DNA of 64,000 nucleotides from Candidatus Amarolinea dominans (GCA_016719785.1 JADJYJ010000014.1:1-64000); one strand, 5' to 3'. Positions 16,560 to 26,295 are shown, numbered from the stretch's first letter. Notes: generated from the letters alone by a model not told the origin. Made by a program: numbers and translations.

Positions 16560-17863
16560 ACGACCGTCCGCACACCATCGCCTTTGTTGACCTGGCCCCG
16601 CGCCCCGGCGGCTCGATCGTCAGCCTGCTGCTGCTGGCGCAGGGGCTGGCTGAACGTCGCCGCCTGGGAGATGACCCCGCGCCGCTCTACCGGCTGGCCG
16701 TGGTTCTCAACGCAGCCAACCCGGCCGTCGCCCGCTTTCGCGACAGCGGCTTCTTCGCTGGCGGCGTGCTCACCATCGGCTCGCGGCAGGGGCTGGGCGA
16801 TGATTACCCCGCCCTGGTCGAGCGGGCGCGCAGCAGCGGCCCCCTGGCACGTCTGCGCCGGCTGCCGGCCTTCCTCGCGGCCTGGCAAGGCGCGGGCGCG
16901 CTGCGTCGCCTGCTGGCTGACACCTTGCCGCAGGCGCGGCGCCTGCGCAATCTGCTGGCCCCCGTGCAGCCTGACCTGGTGCATCTCAATGACATCGTGC
17001 CGGTCAGCCGGGCCGGTATCCTGGCCGCTTCCTGGCTGCAGCGCCCCATCGTCTGCCATGTGCGCGCCCTCGACCCGCTGACCTGGACCGACCGCTGGCT
17101 GACCCGGCGCGTAGACGGGTTCATCTACATCTCGCAGGCCGTGGCTGAGCAACAGCGCCAGGCAGGCGCGCAGGTGCGTCGCGGCCAGGTGGCGCCCAAC
17201 GCCGTCAACCCCGACGATTTCCCGCCAACTTTACGCTCCGGCGCGGCGCGCCAGGAACTGGGCATTGCGCATGATGCCTTTGTGGTGGGCAGCCTGGGAC
17301 GCCTGGTCACCTGGAAGGGCCATCACGTCGCCCTGACCGCGTTCGCCGCCTTCGCCCGCCAGTGCCCCACCGCGCACCTGCTCATCGTGGGCGCGCCGGA
17401 CGTGGCCGAACCTGACCTGGAACAGAGCCTGCGCCGCCTGGCTGTGGAACTGGGCATCGCCGATCGCGTCACCTTCGCCGGGCAACGTGACGATGTGCCG
17501 CAGGTCATGGCGACGCTCGATGTCCTTTGCCACTGCGCCATCGAGCCGGAACCGTTCGGCCGCGTCGTCATCGAAGGCATGGCCAGCCGGCGCCCCGTCA
17601 TCGCCAGTGCGGCCGGCGGCGTGCTGGAGATCATCGAGTCGGGTGTCAACGGGCTGCTGGTTCCCCCCGGCGATAGCGCCGCCCTGGCCGCGGCCTTGAC
17701 CGACCTCTGGCAGCATCCCCTCGAAGCCGCTCGCCTGGCCGCGGCCGGCCGTGAGCGGGTCGAAACGCACTACACGCTCGCCCAACATGTGGCCGGCGTC
17801 GAAGCCATGTACGACGACATCTGGCGCGAGACTGGCCGCGCCTGGCCAGGTGGGACGCCATGA
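16556..17863 (+). CDS. GT4-family glycosyltransferase
   Basis: A 435-residue GT-B glycosyltransferase. The N-terminal domain begins IAFVDLAPRPGGSIVSLLLL (a GGS-type glycine loop). The C-terminal domain has VGSLGRLVTWKGHHVAL and EPEPFGRVVIEGMASRRPVIAS, the EX7E motif that binds the sugar nucleotide. Starts with GTG at 16556, overlapping the previous stop by 4 bases. It adds a sugar to the growing lipid-linked repeat; donor and acceptor unknown. Confidence 0.88.
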   Translation: MNDRPHTIAFVDLAPRPGGSIVSLLLLAQGLAERRRLGDDPAPLYRLAVVLNAANPAVARFRDSGFFAGGVLTIGSRQGLGDDYPALVERARSSGPLARLRRLPAFLAAWQGAGALRRLLADTLPQARRLRNLLAPVQPDLVHLNDIVPVSRAGILAASWLQRPIVCHVRALDPLTWTDRWLTRRVDGFIYISQAVAEQQRQAGAQVRRGQVAPNAVNPDDFPPTLRSGAARQELGIAHDAFVVGSLGRLVTWKGHHVALTAFAAFARQCPTAHLLIVGAPDVAEPDLEQSLRRLAVELGIADRVTFAGQRDDVPQVMATLDVLCHCAIEPEPFGRVVIEGMASRRPVIASAAGGVLEIIESGVNGLLVPPGDSAALAAALTDLWQHPLEAARLAAAGRERVETHYTLAQHVAGVEAMYDDIWRETGRAWPGGTP

Positions 17864-19293
17864 ACGCACCTGCCCGCCCATTTTCACCCTGGTGGCCGTG
17901 GCTGCAACGGACGGCCCTGGCTGCCGGCATCGTGACCCTGGGCCTGGCGCTTGGCCTCACCCTGTGGGATGCGCAACGTCTGCCGTTGACGGTGGCGCTG
18001 GTGGCGGTGGCCTTTGCCCTCTTGCTCGTCACGCTTGACCCGCTGCTCGGCCTGGCCGCCTGGATCGCCATCTCACCGTTCGCACCCTTCTGGAATCTCG
18101 ACATTCACCTGGGCGCGGGCATCCCCGACCTGGCGTTGGCACGGCTGGCCGCCGGCTGGGCGGTGATCCTGCTCTTGGCGCAGGCCGCGCGGCGGCGCCG
18201 GCGTCTGGCGCTCCCCAACCTGCTCGATGTGACGCTGCTGCTCTTTGGCGCCGCCATCGTGCTTAGCGGCCTGTCCTCGGTCTACGGCGCCAGCGCCGGG
18301 GTACAGGCCGCGTTCGATGCCTACCTGCTGCCGTTTCTGGCCTACGTGTTGGCGCGCAACCTGGTGCAGACGCCGGCCGCGGCCCGCCTCGTTCTGCTGA
18401 CCCTGGTCATCATCGGCGCCTACCTCGCTTTTCTTGTGCTGCAAGAACAGGCGACCGGCCGCGTCCTCTTTGCCCTGGACACGGTGCAGTTCACCTACGG
18501 CACCGGCCTGCGCCGCGTGGTCAGCCTGCTCGGCAACCCGGTCTTCTTCGGCATCCCGCTCGCCTTCAGCGTGGTGGCCTGCCTGCTGCTCCTGACGACC
18601 GAGAAGCGACGCCTGGCGCAGGGCCTGATCGTCCTGCTCATGCTGGCCTTTGTCGTCGCCGCTTTCTACACCTACAACCGCGCCAGTTGGGCCGGCGTGG
18701 CCCTGGCCGTGGTGGTACTTTCCGCCTTTTTTGGCCGTCTGCGCCGCACCTTGCTGCCGGCGCTGGTCATGCTGACGCTGGTGGGCGTCTTGAGTTGGCC
18801 AATCCTCAGTCAGCAGCCGATCATCGAAGAACGCCTGGCCGACGAGGCCTCAGTCGAGGATCGTCTCAACAACGTGACGGTGTCGCTGGCCCTCTGGCGA
18901 CAGGCCCCGCTCTTCGGCATCGGCTATGCCAGCTTCGGCCTGGCCGCGCTCGACCAGGGCCTGCTGCCGCGCATCGCCAAGTACGTCCCCGCGCCGCACA
19001 ACTCCTACCTCTTCGTCCTGACCTCCGGCGGCCTGCTGGCGCTGACCCCCTATCTCTTGAGCTTTGCCGTCATCGCGTTCGATCTCTGGCGCTTCGGTCG
19101 CCGCGCCCCGCCTGGCGCAGCCGCCCCGCGCGTCCTGCACAGCATGATCGCCGGGGGCTGGGCCGTCCTGCTCATCATGCTCGGCACCTCGCTGACCTAC
19201 GATGTCGCGACCGGCACCCTGACCAGCCTGATGTTCTACTTTTTCATGGGAGCCGTCTATGGCATGGCTGAACATGCCGCCGCCCGCGCCTGA
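17860..19293 (+). CDS. O-antigen ligase/polymerase-like membrane protein
   Basis: A 477-residue protein with about twelve hydrophobic segments. The long extracytoplasmic loop holds LPRIAKYVPAPHNSYLFVLT, where the PHNSYL stretch is the hallmark of the Wzy/WaaL (PF04932) family; TYNRASWAGVALA lies before it. It polymerises or ligates the polysaccharide at the outer face of the membrane. Overlaps the preceding gene by 4 bases (ATGA). Confidence 0.85.
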   Translation: MNAPARPFSPWWPWLQRTALAAGIVTLGLALGLTLWDAQRLPLTVALVAVAFALLLVTLDPLLGLAAWIAISPFAPFWNLDIHLGAGIPDLALARLAAGWAVILLLAQAARRRRRLALPNLLDVTLLLFGAAIVLSGLSSVYGASAGVQAAFDAYLLPFLAYVLARNLVQTPAAARLVLLTLVIIGAYLAFLVLQEQATGRVLFALDTVQFTYGTGLRRVVSLLGNPVFFGIPLAFSVVACLLLLTTEKRRLAQGLIVLLMLAFVVAAFYTYNRASWAGVALAVVVLSAFFGRLRRTLLPALVMLTLVGVLSWPILSQQPIIEERLADEASVEDRLNNVTVSLALWRQAPLFGIGYASFGLAALDQGLLPRIAKYVPAPHNSYLFVLTSGGLLALTPYLLSFAVIAFDLWRFGRRAPPGAAAPRVLHSMIAGGWAVLLIMLGTSLTYDVATGTLTSLMFYFFMGAVYGMAEHAAARA

Positions 19294-20449
19294 CGCCGCG
19301 CCCTGCCGCGTCGCCATGCTGGGCCAGTACCCGGCCGATCCCACGCGCATCGTCGGCGGCGTCGAAGCCGTCGTCGTCACCCTGGCGCGGGAACTGGCCA
19401 GCCTGCCGGGCATGGAAATCCATGTGCTGAGCGGCAGCCCGGCCGTCAGCCAGATCACGCAGGAGCAGCACGGCCGGGTCACGGTTCATCGCGTCCCGGA
19501 AATGCGCCTGGGCCGCCTGTTCCTGCTGCGCACCGATTGGTGGTGGCTGCGCAGGGCCATCCGCAGCGTCGCGCCCGACGTGGTTCATGCGCACAGCGCC
19601 GGCGCCAACGTGGACGCCGCGCTCTCCAGCGGCCTGCCCGCCGTCGTCACCATTCATGGCGTCGTGGCGCAGGAGGCGCGGTTGGCCAGCCAGGGCGGCA
19701 GCCTGGCCGGCCGGCTGCGCTGGACGTTCGACCGCGTCTACGAGCGCTACAGCCTGGCGCGGGCGCAGAACATCATCGTCATCAGCCCCTATCTGCTGCG
19801 TGAATTCCCCTGGCTGGCGCGGCGCGGCCGCATCACCGCCATCGAGAACCCGGTGGACGCCGCCTTCTTTGACATCGCGCGCACGCCCGCGCCGGCCACC
19901 CTCCTCTGCCCCGGCCGCATCATCAGCCGCAAGGGCATCCTGGACCTCATTCACGCCTTTGCGCAGGTTGCCGCAGCCGATGAGCGCGTCGAACTGCGCC
20001 TGGCCGGCGAGATGGGCGCAGAGCCGGCGTATGGCGCAGCCTGCGTGCAGGCCGTGCAGGCGCATGGCCTGCACGGCCGCGTGCATTTCCTGGGCAGCCT
20101 GTCCGCCGCGGCCATGCGCGCCGAACTGACGCGCTGCACCGCAGTCGCCCTGGCCGCGCATCAGGAGACCGCGCCCGTCACCATCGCCGAGGCCATGGCG
20201 GCCGGCTGCCCGGTCGTCGCCACGGCCGTGGGCGGCGTGCCCGACATGATCGAGCACGGGCGCACCGGTCTGCTCTCGCCGGCCGCGGACATCAACGGCC
20301 TGGCGACCAATCTGCGCCGCGTGCTGGATGACCCGGCGCTGGCGCTGCGCCTGGCCGCGGCCGCCCGCGCCGAAGCGGCCGGCCGCTTTCATCCGCTGGC
20401 CGTGGCCCTGCGCACGCGGGCCGTTTATCAACAGGTGAGGCAGCGATGA
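19259..20449 (+). CDS. GT4-family glycosyltransferase
   Basis: A 396-residue GT-B enzyme. YPADPTRIVGGVEAVVVTLA is the N-terminal glycine loop and DVVHAHSAGANVDAAL is typical of GT4. LLCPGRIISRKGILDLIHAF and ETAPVTIAEAMAAGCPVVAT (EX7E variant) mark the C-terminal domain. It begins inside the 3' end of the ligase-like gene (35-base overlap; an ATG at 19274 would shorten this). Donor sugar unknown. Confidence 0.86.
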   Translation: MAWLNMPPPAPDAAPCRVAMLGQYPADPTRIVGGVEAVVVTLARELASLPGMEIHVLSGSPAVSQITQEQHGRVTVHRVPEMRLGRLFLLRTDWWWLRRAIRSVAPDVVHAHSAGANVDAALSSGLPAVVTIHGVVAQEARLASQGGSLAGRLRWTFDRVYERYSLARAQNIIVISPYLLREFPWLARRGRITAIENPVDAAFFDIARTPAPATLLCPGRIISRKGILDLIHAFAQVAAADERVELRLAGEMGAEPAYGAACVQAVQAHGLHGRVHFLGSLSAAAMRAELTRCTAVALAAHQETAPVTIAEAMAAGCPVVATAVGGVPDMIEHGRTGLLSPAADINGLATNLRRVLDDPALALRLAAAARAEAAGRFHPLAVALRTRAVYQQVRQR

Positions 20450-21606
20450 GCGCCGAGCGCTTGCGCCTGGCGCTGGCAACGTTCTACCCGGCCCGGCCGG
20501 ACGAGGTGATCGGCGGCATTGACAGCGTCGCGGTCAACCTGGTGCAGGGCCTGGCCGCGCTCCCCGACCTGGAACTGCACGTAGTTTCCACGCGGCCCGA
20601 AGTCGTGCATGATGTCACCTACAGCGCAAACGGCGTCACCTTTCATGCCCTGGCCTCCCCGCCGCAGCGCCTGATCCCCAACCTATTCGCCAACATTGGC
20701 CGGGTCAGCCGTGTGCTGCGTGCCATTCAGCCCGATGTCGTGCATGCCCACAATGCCGACTACGCGGTGGCGGCCCTGCGCCTCGGCCTGCCCACCATCT
20801 ACACCGTGCATGGGCTGGCCGGCCGCGAACTGCGCCAGCCCGCGCCGCCGCAGCAGCGCCTGGCTCTGATCCTCCTGCTGGCGTTGGAACGCCTGGCCCT
20901 GCGCCGCGCCCCGCACGTGGCCGCGCTCAGCGCCTTTGGCGAAGCCTATCTGCGGCCGCACACGGCCGGCCAGATTCACCGCGTGGACAATCCGGTCTCG
21001 ACCGCTTTCTTTGCCCTGCCGCCCGCGGCGCAGAGCCATCGCCTGATCGCCATCGGCAGCATCGTGCCGCTCAAGGGCCAACTCACCCTGGTGGCCGCGC
21101 TCGCGCTGCTGCACCAACAGGAGCCGGCCGTCACCCTGCGCTGCCTGGGCAGCATTGCCGACCGCGGCTACCATGCGCAGGTGATGCAGGCCATTGCCCG
21201 GCACGGCCTGCAGGAGGTCATCAGCGTGACCGGGCTGGCGCCGCCCGCAGACGTGGTCGCCGCGTTGGGCGACAGCGCCGTGCTCCTCCATCCCTCGCGG
21301 CACGATCATGTGCCGATGGCCGTCGCCGAAGCGATGGCGGCCGGCCGGCCGGTGGTTGCCACCCGCGCGGGCGGCATTCCCGGCCTGGTCAGCGATGGCG
21401 TCACCGGCTACCTGGTCCCGGTGGGCGACGCCGCAGCCCTGGCCGGCCGCACCCTGGCGCTGCTGCGTGACGCCGACCTGCGCCAGACCCTGGGCGCGCA
21501 GGCGCGCCAGGTTGCGCTGGCGCGATTTTTGCCAACCGTGGTCGCTGCCAGGTATCATTCCCTCTACCGGCTCGCCGCCGGCAGTCCATCAGCCCCCGGT
21601 CGGTGA
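20446..21606 (+). CDS. GT4-family glycosyltransferase
   Basis: A 386-residue GT-B enzyme, similar in layout to the preceding one: VIGGIDSVAVNLVQGLAALP, DVVHAHNADYAVAALRLGLP, LIAIGSIVPLKGQLTLVAAL and DHVPMAVAEAMAAGRPVVAT. The close similarity of gene order and motifs suggests that the two genes arose by duplication. Starts 4 bases before the previous stop. Confidence 0.86.
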   Translation: MSAERLRLALATFYPARPDEVIGGIDSVAVNLVQGLAALPDLELHVVSTRPEVVHDVTYSANGVTFHALASPPQRLIPNLFANIGRVSRVLRAIQPDVVHAHNADYAVAALRLGLPTIYTVHGLAGRELRQPAPPQQRLALILLLALERLALRRAPHVAALSAFGEAYLRPHTAGQIHRVDNPVSTAFFALPPAAQSHRLIAIGSIVPLKGQLTLVAALALLHQQEPAVTLRCLGSIADRGYHAQVMQAIARHGLQEVISVTGLAPPADVVAALGDSAVLLHPSRHDHVPMAVAEAMAAGRPVVATRAGGIPGLVSDGVTGYLVPVGDAAALAGRTLALLRDADLRQTLGAQARQVALARFLPTVVAARYHSLYRLAAGSPSAPGR

Positions 21607-21615
21607 GTTTTTTCT

Positions 21616-22554
21616 ATGCGCGTTCTTTTGGTGACCAACATGTACCCCTCGCCCCGCCGGCCCCACTTCGGCACCTTTGTGCATGACGAAGTGGAAGCCC
21701 TGCGCGGTCTGGGCGTGGAGATGGATGTCCTCTTCGCCGACGGCCAGCGCCACACCTCGAATTACGTGGCCGGCATGGCCGCCGTCTTAAGCCGCAGCCT
21801 GGGCCGCCAGCGCTATGACCTGGTGCATGCGCACTACGTCCTGAGCGGGGTGCTGGCGCGCTGTCAGCTCCGCTGGCCGCTGGTGTTGACCCTGCACGGC
21901 AGTGAAGTGGCCGTGGGCTGGACGCCGCCCCTCTCGCGCGCGCTGGCGCGTCTGGCTGACTGGGTTATCGTCACCTCCCCGCGGGTCCTCGATGATCTGC
22001 ACATGAACCTGCCGCACGTGGCGGTCATTCCCTGCGGCATTGATCTCGATCTGTTCACGCCAGGCGAGCAGGCGGCTGCGCGCGCCGCCCTGGGCCTGCC
22101 GGCGGAGCGTCAACTGGTGGTCTTCGTCGGCGAGCCGCGGCCGGAGAAGCAGGTACATCTGCTCGAGGGCGCCGTGGCCCGCTTGCAGGCCGCCGGGCAG
22201 CCGGTTGACCTGGTGATCGCCAGCGGGCAGCCGCACGAACGGGTGCCGCTCTTCATGCAGGCGGCCGACGTGCTGGGCCTCACCTCCAGCTACGAAGGTT
22301 CGCCCATGGTCATCAAGGAGGCGATGGCCTGCAACCTGCCGATCGTCGCCACCGATGTGGGCGACGTGGCGGGGGTGATTCGCGACACGGCCGGCTGCTA
22401 CCTGACCGCGCCGACGGTGGAGAGCGTGGCCGACAAGCTGGCGCTGGCGCTGGCCTTTGGCGGCCGCACCGACGGTCGCAGCCGCATCCGCCATCTATCG
22501 GGCGCGGCGGCCGCTCAGCAGGTGCTCGCGGTTTATCATGAGGTGCTGCGATGA
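21616..22554 (+). CDS. GT4-family glycosyltransferase (short)
   Basis: A 312-residue GT-B enzyme, shorter than its neighbours but with both domains: LLVTNMYPSPRRPHFGTFVH, DLVHAHYVLSGVLARCQLRW, HGSEVAVGW and VFVGEPRPEKQVHLLEGAVA. The EX7E equivalent is SSYEGSPMVIKEAMACNLPI. The gap to the previous gene is only 9 bases and it overlaps the next gene by 4. Confidence 0.85.
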   Translation: MRVLLVTNMYPSPRRPHFGTFVHDEVEALRGLGVEMDVLFADGQRHTSNYVAGMAAVLSRSLGRQRYDLVHAHYVLSGVLARCQLRWPLVLTLHGSEVAVGWTPPLSRALARLADWVIVTSPRVLDDLHMNLPHVAVIPCGIDLDLFTPGEQAAARAALGLPAERQLVVFVGEPRPEKQVHLLEGAVARLQAAGQPVDLVIASGQPHERVPLFMQAADVLGLTSSYEGSPMVIKEAMACNLPIVATDVGDVAGVIRDTAGCYLTAPTVESVADKLALALAFGGRTDGRSRIRHLSGAAAAQQVLAVYHEVLR

Positions 22555-23060
22555 TTCACAATGATAGTCGCCCCCGGCGTGTCCTGGTCATCCTGGGTCA
22601 GGGCGGGCACACCGCGGAGATTCTGCGCCTGGTGGACATGCTGGCTGCGCACGGGGCGCCGTTCGTCTATCAGTATCTGATCACGCGTGAAGACAACGTC
22701 TCCGGCCAGCGCATCCGCATCCCCGGCGCCATCTTCTGGGTGAATCGCACGCGCTACAAATCGTATGCCCTCTGGCAGGAGATCTTACGCAGCCTGTTGG
22801 CGCTCGTGCAGTCCTTCTTCGTCATCCTGGCCGCGCGACCGCACGCGGTCATCACCTCTGGGCCGGCCGTGGCGGTGCCGGTGGCGCTGTGGGCCAGACT
22901 GTTCGGCGCGCGCGTGATCTTCATCGAATGCGGCGCGCGCGTCACCCGGCTGTCGTTGACCGGGCGGTTGATGAAGCGCCTGGCGCATCTCTTTTTTGTG
23001 CAATGGCCGGAGTTGCTGGACGATTATCCGCAGGCGATTTATGCAGGACGGTTGGTATGA
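22551..23060 (+). CDS. Alg14/PssD-like glycosyltransferase subunit
   Basis: A 169-residue protein. VLVILGQGGHTAEILRLVDM is the Alg14 N-terminal loop, and PHAVITSGPAVAVPVALWAR and RVIFIECGARVTRLSLTGR follow. In this family one protein (Alg14/PssD/Cps14F) anchors the partner (Alg13/PssE/Cps14G) at the membrane, and together they add a hexose or GlcNAc. The partner gene follows with a 4-base overlap. Confidence 0.85.
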   Translation: MIHNDSRPRRVLVILGQGGHTAEILRLVDMLAAHGAPFVYQYLITREDNVSGQRIRIPGAIFWVNRTRYKSYALWQEILRSLLALVQSFFVILAARPHAVITSGPAVAVPVALWARLFGARVIFIECGARVTRLSLTGRLMKRLAHLFFVQWPELLDDYPQAIYAGRLV

Positions 23061-23596
23061 TCTTTGTCACCGTGGGCGCGGGCGATTTCAACTCATTGAT
23101 TCAGGCCATGGATGAGCTGGCGCCGACGCTGATAGCGGCCGGCGAACAGGTGCTGCTGCAGATCGGGCATGGCGCGTTCGTACCCCAACATGCGGATCAT
23201 TTCCGTTTCGCGCCGTCGCTCGAACCGTACTTCGACCAGGCCGACGTGATCGTATCGCACGGCGGCATCGGCGTCGTCACCGAGGTGCTGCGCAAGGGCA
23301 AGCGCCTGGTGGGCGTCAGCAATCATGACCGCTACGACGATCATCAGGACGACCTGCTGGCTGCCATGTCCGCCCGCGGCCATCTCGTCTGGTGCCAGGA
23401 TTTGGCCCGCCTGCCCGAGGCCATCGCCCAGGCGCGCACGGCATCGTTCAACCCCTATCACGAAGAACCGGGCCAGCTCGTAGAGATCATCATGGACTTC
23501 ATCCTCCATGGTCACAAATTCCGCCACATTGCTGCGACAGGCTGGTTGTGCTACAATTGCCTGTGGCGCCATGATGAACAACTTTGGAAGCCATGA
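23057..23596 (+). CDS. Alg13/PssE-like glycosyltransferase catalytic subunit
   Basis: A 179-residue protein starting MIFVTVGAGDFNSLIQAMDE. ADVIVSHGGIGVVTEVLRKG and LVGVSNHDRYDDHQDDLLAA are the donor-binding signatures of the Alg13 family (PF04101). ATG 23057 overlaps the stop of the Alg14-like gene, which confirms the start. The last 25 residues (GWLCYNCLWRHDEQLWKP) look unlike the family and may reflect sequence disturbed by the G run just downstream. Confidence 0.85.
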   Translation: MIFVTVGAGDFNSLIQAMDELAPTLIAAGEQVLLQIGHGAFVPQHADHFRFAPSLEPYFDQADVIVSHGGIGVVTEVLRKGKRLVGVSNHDRYDDHQDDLLAAMSARGHLVWCQDLARLPEAIAQARTASFNPYHEEPGQLVEIIMDFILHGHKFRHIAATGWLCYNCLWRHDEQLWKP

Positions 23597-23653
23597 AGGG
23601 TAATTCCGACCATGACACCAGCGGAACGTGGTCAAGCCGGCGTGTTGTCGGGG

Positions 23654-23741
<88 letters not shown>

Positions 23742-23753
23742 CGCGAGACGTGT

Positions 23754-23781
23754 TTGACCGATCTCATTACCTGACTATAAT
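23754..23781 (+). promoter_or_regulatory. Promoter giving a nearly leaderless mRNA
   Basis: TTGACC at 23754-23759 and TATAAT at 23776-23781 with 16 bases between. The ATG of the next gene is at 23791, so transcription would begin within a few bases of the start codon. No Shine-Dalgarno sequence is present (CCCTGGCAC precedes the ATG), consistent with leaderless translation. Confidence 0.6.
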
Positions 23782-23790
23782 CCCTGGCAC

Positions 23791-24957
23791 ATGAAACGCG
23801 TCAACAGGCAACTTCGGTCCTCTCGTTACTTGCTGCTTCTGCTCCTGGTCACTGCGGGTATGATCTTCCTGTACGGCCAGATTCCCTATGGCCGCGAGCC
23901 GTATGCCTCCTGGGATTTGTACCACTACCGTCAGATCAGCGCGGCCGCCCCGGCCATCACCGATGCGGTGCAGCAGCCCTTCGCCTTTCGTCTGCTCGGT
24001 CCCTACCTGGCCGGACTGCTGCCGCTGCCCGACGCCGCGGCCTATTATCTGCTGACCGTGACCGCCGCGCTGGCGCTCGTCGGCCTGACCTACTTCTTCC
24101 TGCTGGCCTGGCCGCTCACCCCGCCGGTCGCGCTGCTGGCAACCCTGCTCTTCGTGTTCAACAAGCACCTCTTCGGGTTCAACGTCTGGGACTTCTTTGC
24201 CCTCAATGACCTGCTGTCGCTGATTTGCCTGGTCGTTCTTCTGTGGGCGCTAACACGCCTGCGCTGGCCGCTGTTCGCGCTGATCTTCGCCCTGGCCGCG
24301 GCCGGCCGTGAAACCGTACTCATCATGCTGCCCGTCACCCTGGCCTTCCTGATCGAGCGCCGGCTCCTGGCTGCGCACGGCCGCGCCGCGCTCCTGGCGA
24401 TGCTGCCGGGCCTGGCCGTCTTCCTGGCGCTGCGCCTGCTCGTTGGTCACACCGGCGGTCTGGGCCTTCTGGAACAACTGGCGCGTGCCGCGCCCAAACT
24501 GCTCCTCCCGGAAACCTGGCTGCGGCTCCTGGGCAACGCGTTCTTGCCTGTCAGCCTGCTCCCCCTGGTCTTCTGGCGCAGTACCCTGGCCTTCTTCCGC
24601 GGCCAGCGCTACCTGCTCCTCTACCTGGCGCTGATCCTGGTCAGCACCTTTTTCGGCTTCGACAACGAGCGCCTGATGGCCCCGGCCTTCATCGTCGTCT
24701 ATCTGCTCATCGCTGTCTTGATCGAAACCCACCTGGCCGCTCCGGTTGGCCTGCGCTGGCTGCTGGCAGGCGCCGGTTTTGCGGCCAGTTTTCAGCACCT
24801 CATCGGGCGCTTCCCGCTGCCCTCGCCGTGGCTCACCTACGCGCTCTCCCTGGGCGCAATGCTCTGCGTCACCCTGGCGGCCCTGTGGACCCTGCGCCGG
24901 TCGCCGCCTCTGACCCCCGCCACCCTCGCCCTGCATGTGCCCGGACTCAACCGGTAG
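23791..24957 (+). CDS. GT-C-like polytopic membrane protein
   Basis: A 388-residue protein with about ten membrane segments. The first extracytoplasmic loop is GREPYASWDLYHYRQISAAA; an acidic residue after the first membrane segment is the usual GT-C arrangement. VFNKHLFGFNVWDFFALNDL and ALAAAGRETVLIML follow. Membership in a lipid-linked-sugar glycosyltransferase family is likely from topology and context only. It lies in the polysaccharide locus, directly before a deacetylase gene. Confidence 0.6.
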   Translation: MKRVNRQLRSSRYLLLLLLVTAGMIFLYGQIPYGREPYASWDLYHYRQISAAAPAITDAVQQPFAFRLLGPYLAGLLPLPDAAAYYLLTVTAALALVGLTYFFLLAWPLTPPVALLATLLFVFNKHLFGFNVWDFFALNDLLSLICLVVLLWALTRLRWPLFALIFALAAAGRETVLIMLPVTLAFLIERRLLAAHGRAALLAMLPGLAVFLALRLLVGHTGGLGLLEQLARAAPKLLLPETWLRLLGNAFLPVSLLPLVFWRSTLAFFRGQRYLLLYLALILVSTFFGFDNERLMAPAFIVVYLLIAVLIETHLAAPVGLRWLLAGAGFAASFQHLIGRFPLPSPWLTYALSLGAMLCVTLAALWTLRRSPPLTPATLALHVPGLNR

Positions 24958-26295
24958 GTGATACAACCGTTGGACGCTGGCGTACTTGCCCATCTGCTCC
25001 GATCCAAAGGCCTCTGGCATGTGCCGCGGCGCTTTGCCCTGCTGCTGGCGCGGCTGGGGCCAACCCCGGCCCGCTTCACCGCCGCGCTCGACGCGATCGT
25101 CGAGGTCCTGGCGCGGCACGGCGCGCCGGCCAGCTTTCCAACCACGGCCGTGGCCCTGGCGCGGCACCCGTTGCCTCTGCAGCGCCTGGCCGCGTTAGGG
25201 ATCGAAGTGGCTGTCCACAGTTACCATCACGTGGATCTGAGCCAGCGGTCACCGGCCAGCCAGCGCGATCAGGTGATCAGAGCGCGCCAGGCCTTCGCAC
25301 AGCATCACGTGCCGGCCGTCGGCTTCCGGGCGCCCTATCTGCGCTGGAACCACGATCTGCTGCGCCTGCTGTTTTCCCAGGGCTTCACCTACGACAGCAG
25401 CACCTGCGCCCTGTGGCCCGTCTTGTCGCCAGAACAGCTCGCAGCGCCGGTCATCCAGACCGTGCTCGATTTCTATTGCCCGCTGGACGCCGGCCGCGCG
25501 CCGGTTCTGCCCTATCTGCTGCCCGAAGGATTGGTGGAAATTCCCGTCTCGCTGCCCGATGACGAGATGCTGGTGGATCGGCTGGGTTTGGCCGCGGCCG
25601 ACATGGCAGCCATCTGGCGCGCCATGTTGACGGCCAGCCATCAGGCCGGTGAACTGCTGGTGTTGCAACTGCACCCCGAACGCGGACGCGGGGGTGCGCC
25701 GGCGCTGGACGCCGTGCTGACCGCCGCGCGGGCCTTACAGCCGGCCGTTTGGATCACCACCCTGGCCGAGGTGGCAGAATGGTGGAAGATTCGCCCGCAG
25801 TGCCAGATTCACCTGCAGGGCCAGGGCGACGGTCGCTGGGAGGTCAGCATGAACGCGCCCGTCGCGGCGCGGGTGCTGGCGCAAGGGCCTTTGATCGTTG
25901 AAACCGTCGCGGGCAACATCCACGCTGCGCCGCTGACTTCCCGCTGGCCGCACGTCACGGACGTGACCGCGGAATCGTTCGTCGTACGCAGCGATTTGCG
26001 CCCATTTATCGGCCTGGCCCCTGGCAGCGCGCAGGAACTGCTGGGCTTCTTGCGCCAGCAAGGCTATGTCGTGGAGATCAGCCCGGAACGGGCGCTCTAC
26101 CCGGTTTACTTCGACTGGGAAACCTTCGACCTGGCGACGCAGGCGCGGACGGCCGTGCAGAGGGTGGAGGCGCCAGATGTGCCGTTGCTGCGCTTCAGCC
26201 GCTGGCCGGACGCAGCCCGCAGTGCGCTGGTGGTCAGCGGAGATATTGATTCACTGACGTTTTGGGACTATTTGTGGCGCCTGTCCGAAAGCTGA
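24958..26295 (+). CDS. Polysaccharide deacetylase-like protein
   Basis: A 445-residue protein starting at GTG 24958, right after the previous stop. VLARHGAPASFPTTAVALAR, IEVAVHSYHHVDLSQ (HxxxH metal site), GFRAPYLRWNHDLLR and FTYDSSTCALW follow the NodB fold order. The N-terminal TFDD box that normally supplies the catalytic base is not visible, so activity is uncertain. The C-terminal 140 residues are a separate beta-rich region ending VVSGDIDSLTFWDYLWRL, which resembles the opening of other deacetylases. It probably modifies the polysaccharide. Confidence 0.72.
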   Translation: MIQPLDAGVLAHLLRSKGLWHVPRRFALLLARLGPTPARFTAALDAIVEVLARHGAPASFPTTAVALARHPLPLQRLAALGIEVAVHSYHHVDLSQRSPASQRDQVIRARQAFAQHHVPAVGFRAPYLRWNHDLLRLLFSQGFTYDSSTCALWPVLSPEQLAAPVIQTVLDFYCPLDAGRAPVLPYLLPEGLVEIPVSLPDDEMLVDRLGLAAADMAAIWRAMLTASHQAGELLVLQLHPERGRGGAPALDAVLTAARALQPAVWITTLAEVAEWWKIRPQCQIHLQGQGDGRWEVSMNAPVAARVLAQGPLIVETVAGNIHAAPLTSRWPHVTDVTAESFVVRSDLRPFIGLAPGSAQELLGFLRQQGYVVEISPERALYPVYFDWETFDLATQARTAVQRVEAPDVPLLRFSRWPDAARSALVVSGDIDSLTFWDYLWRLSES

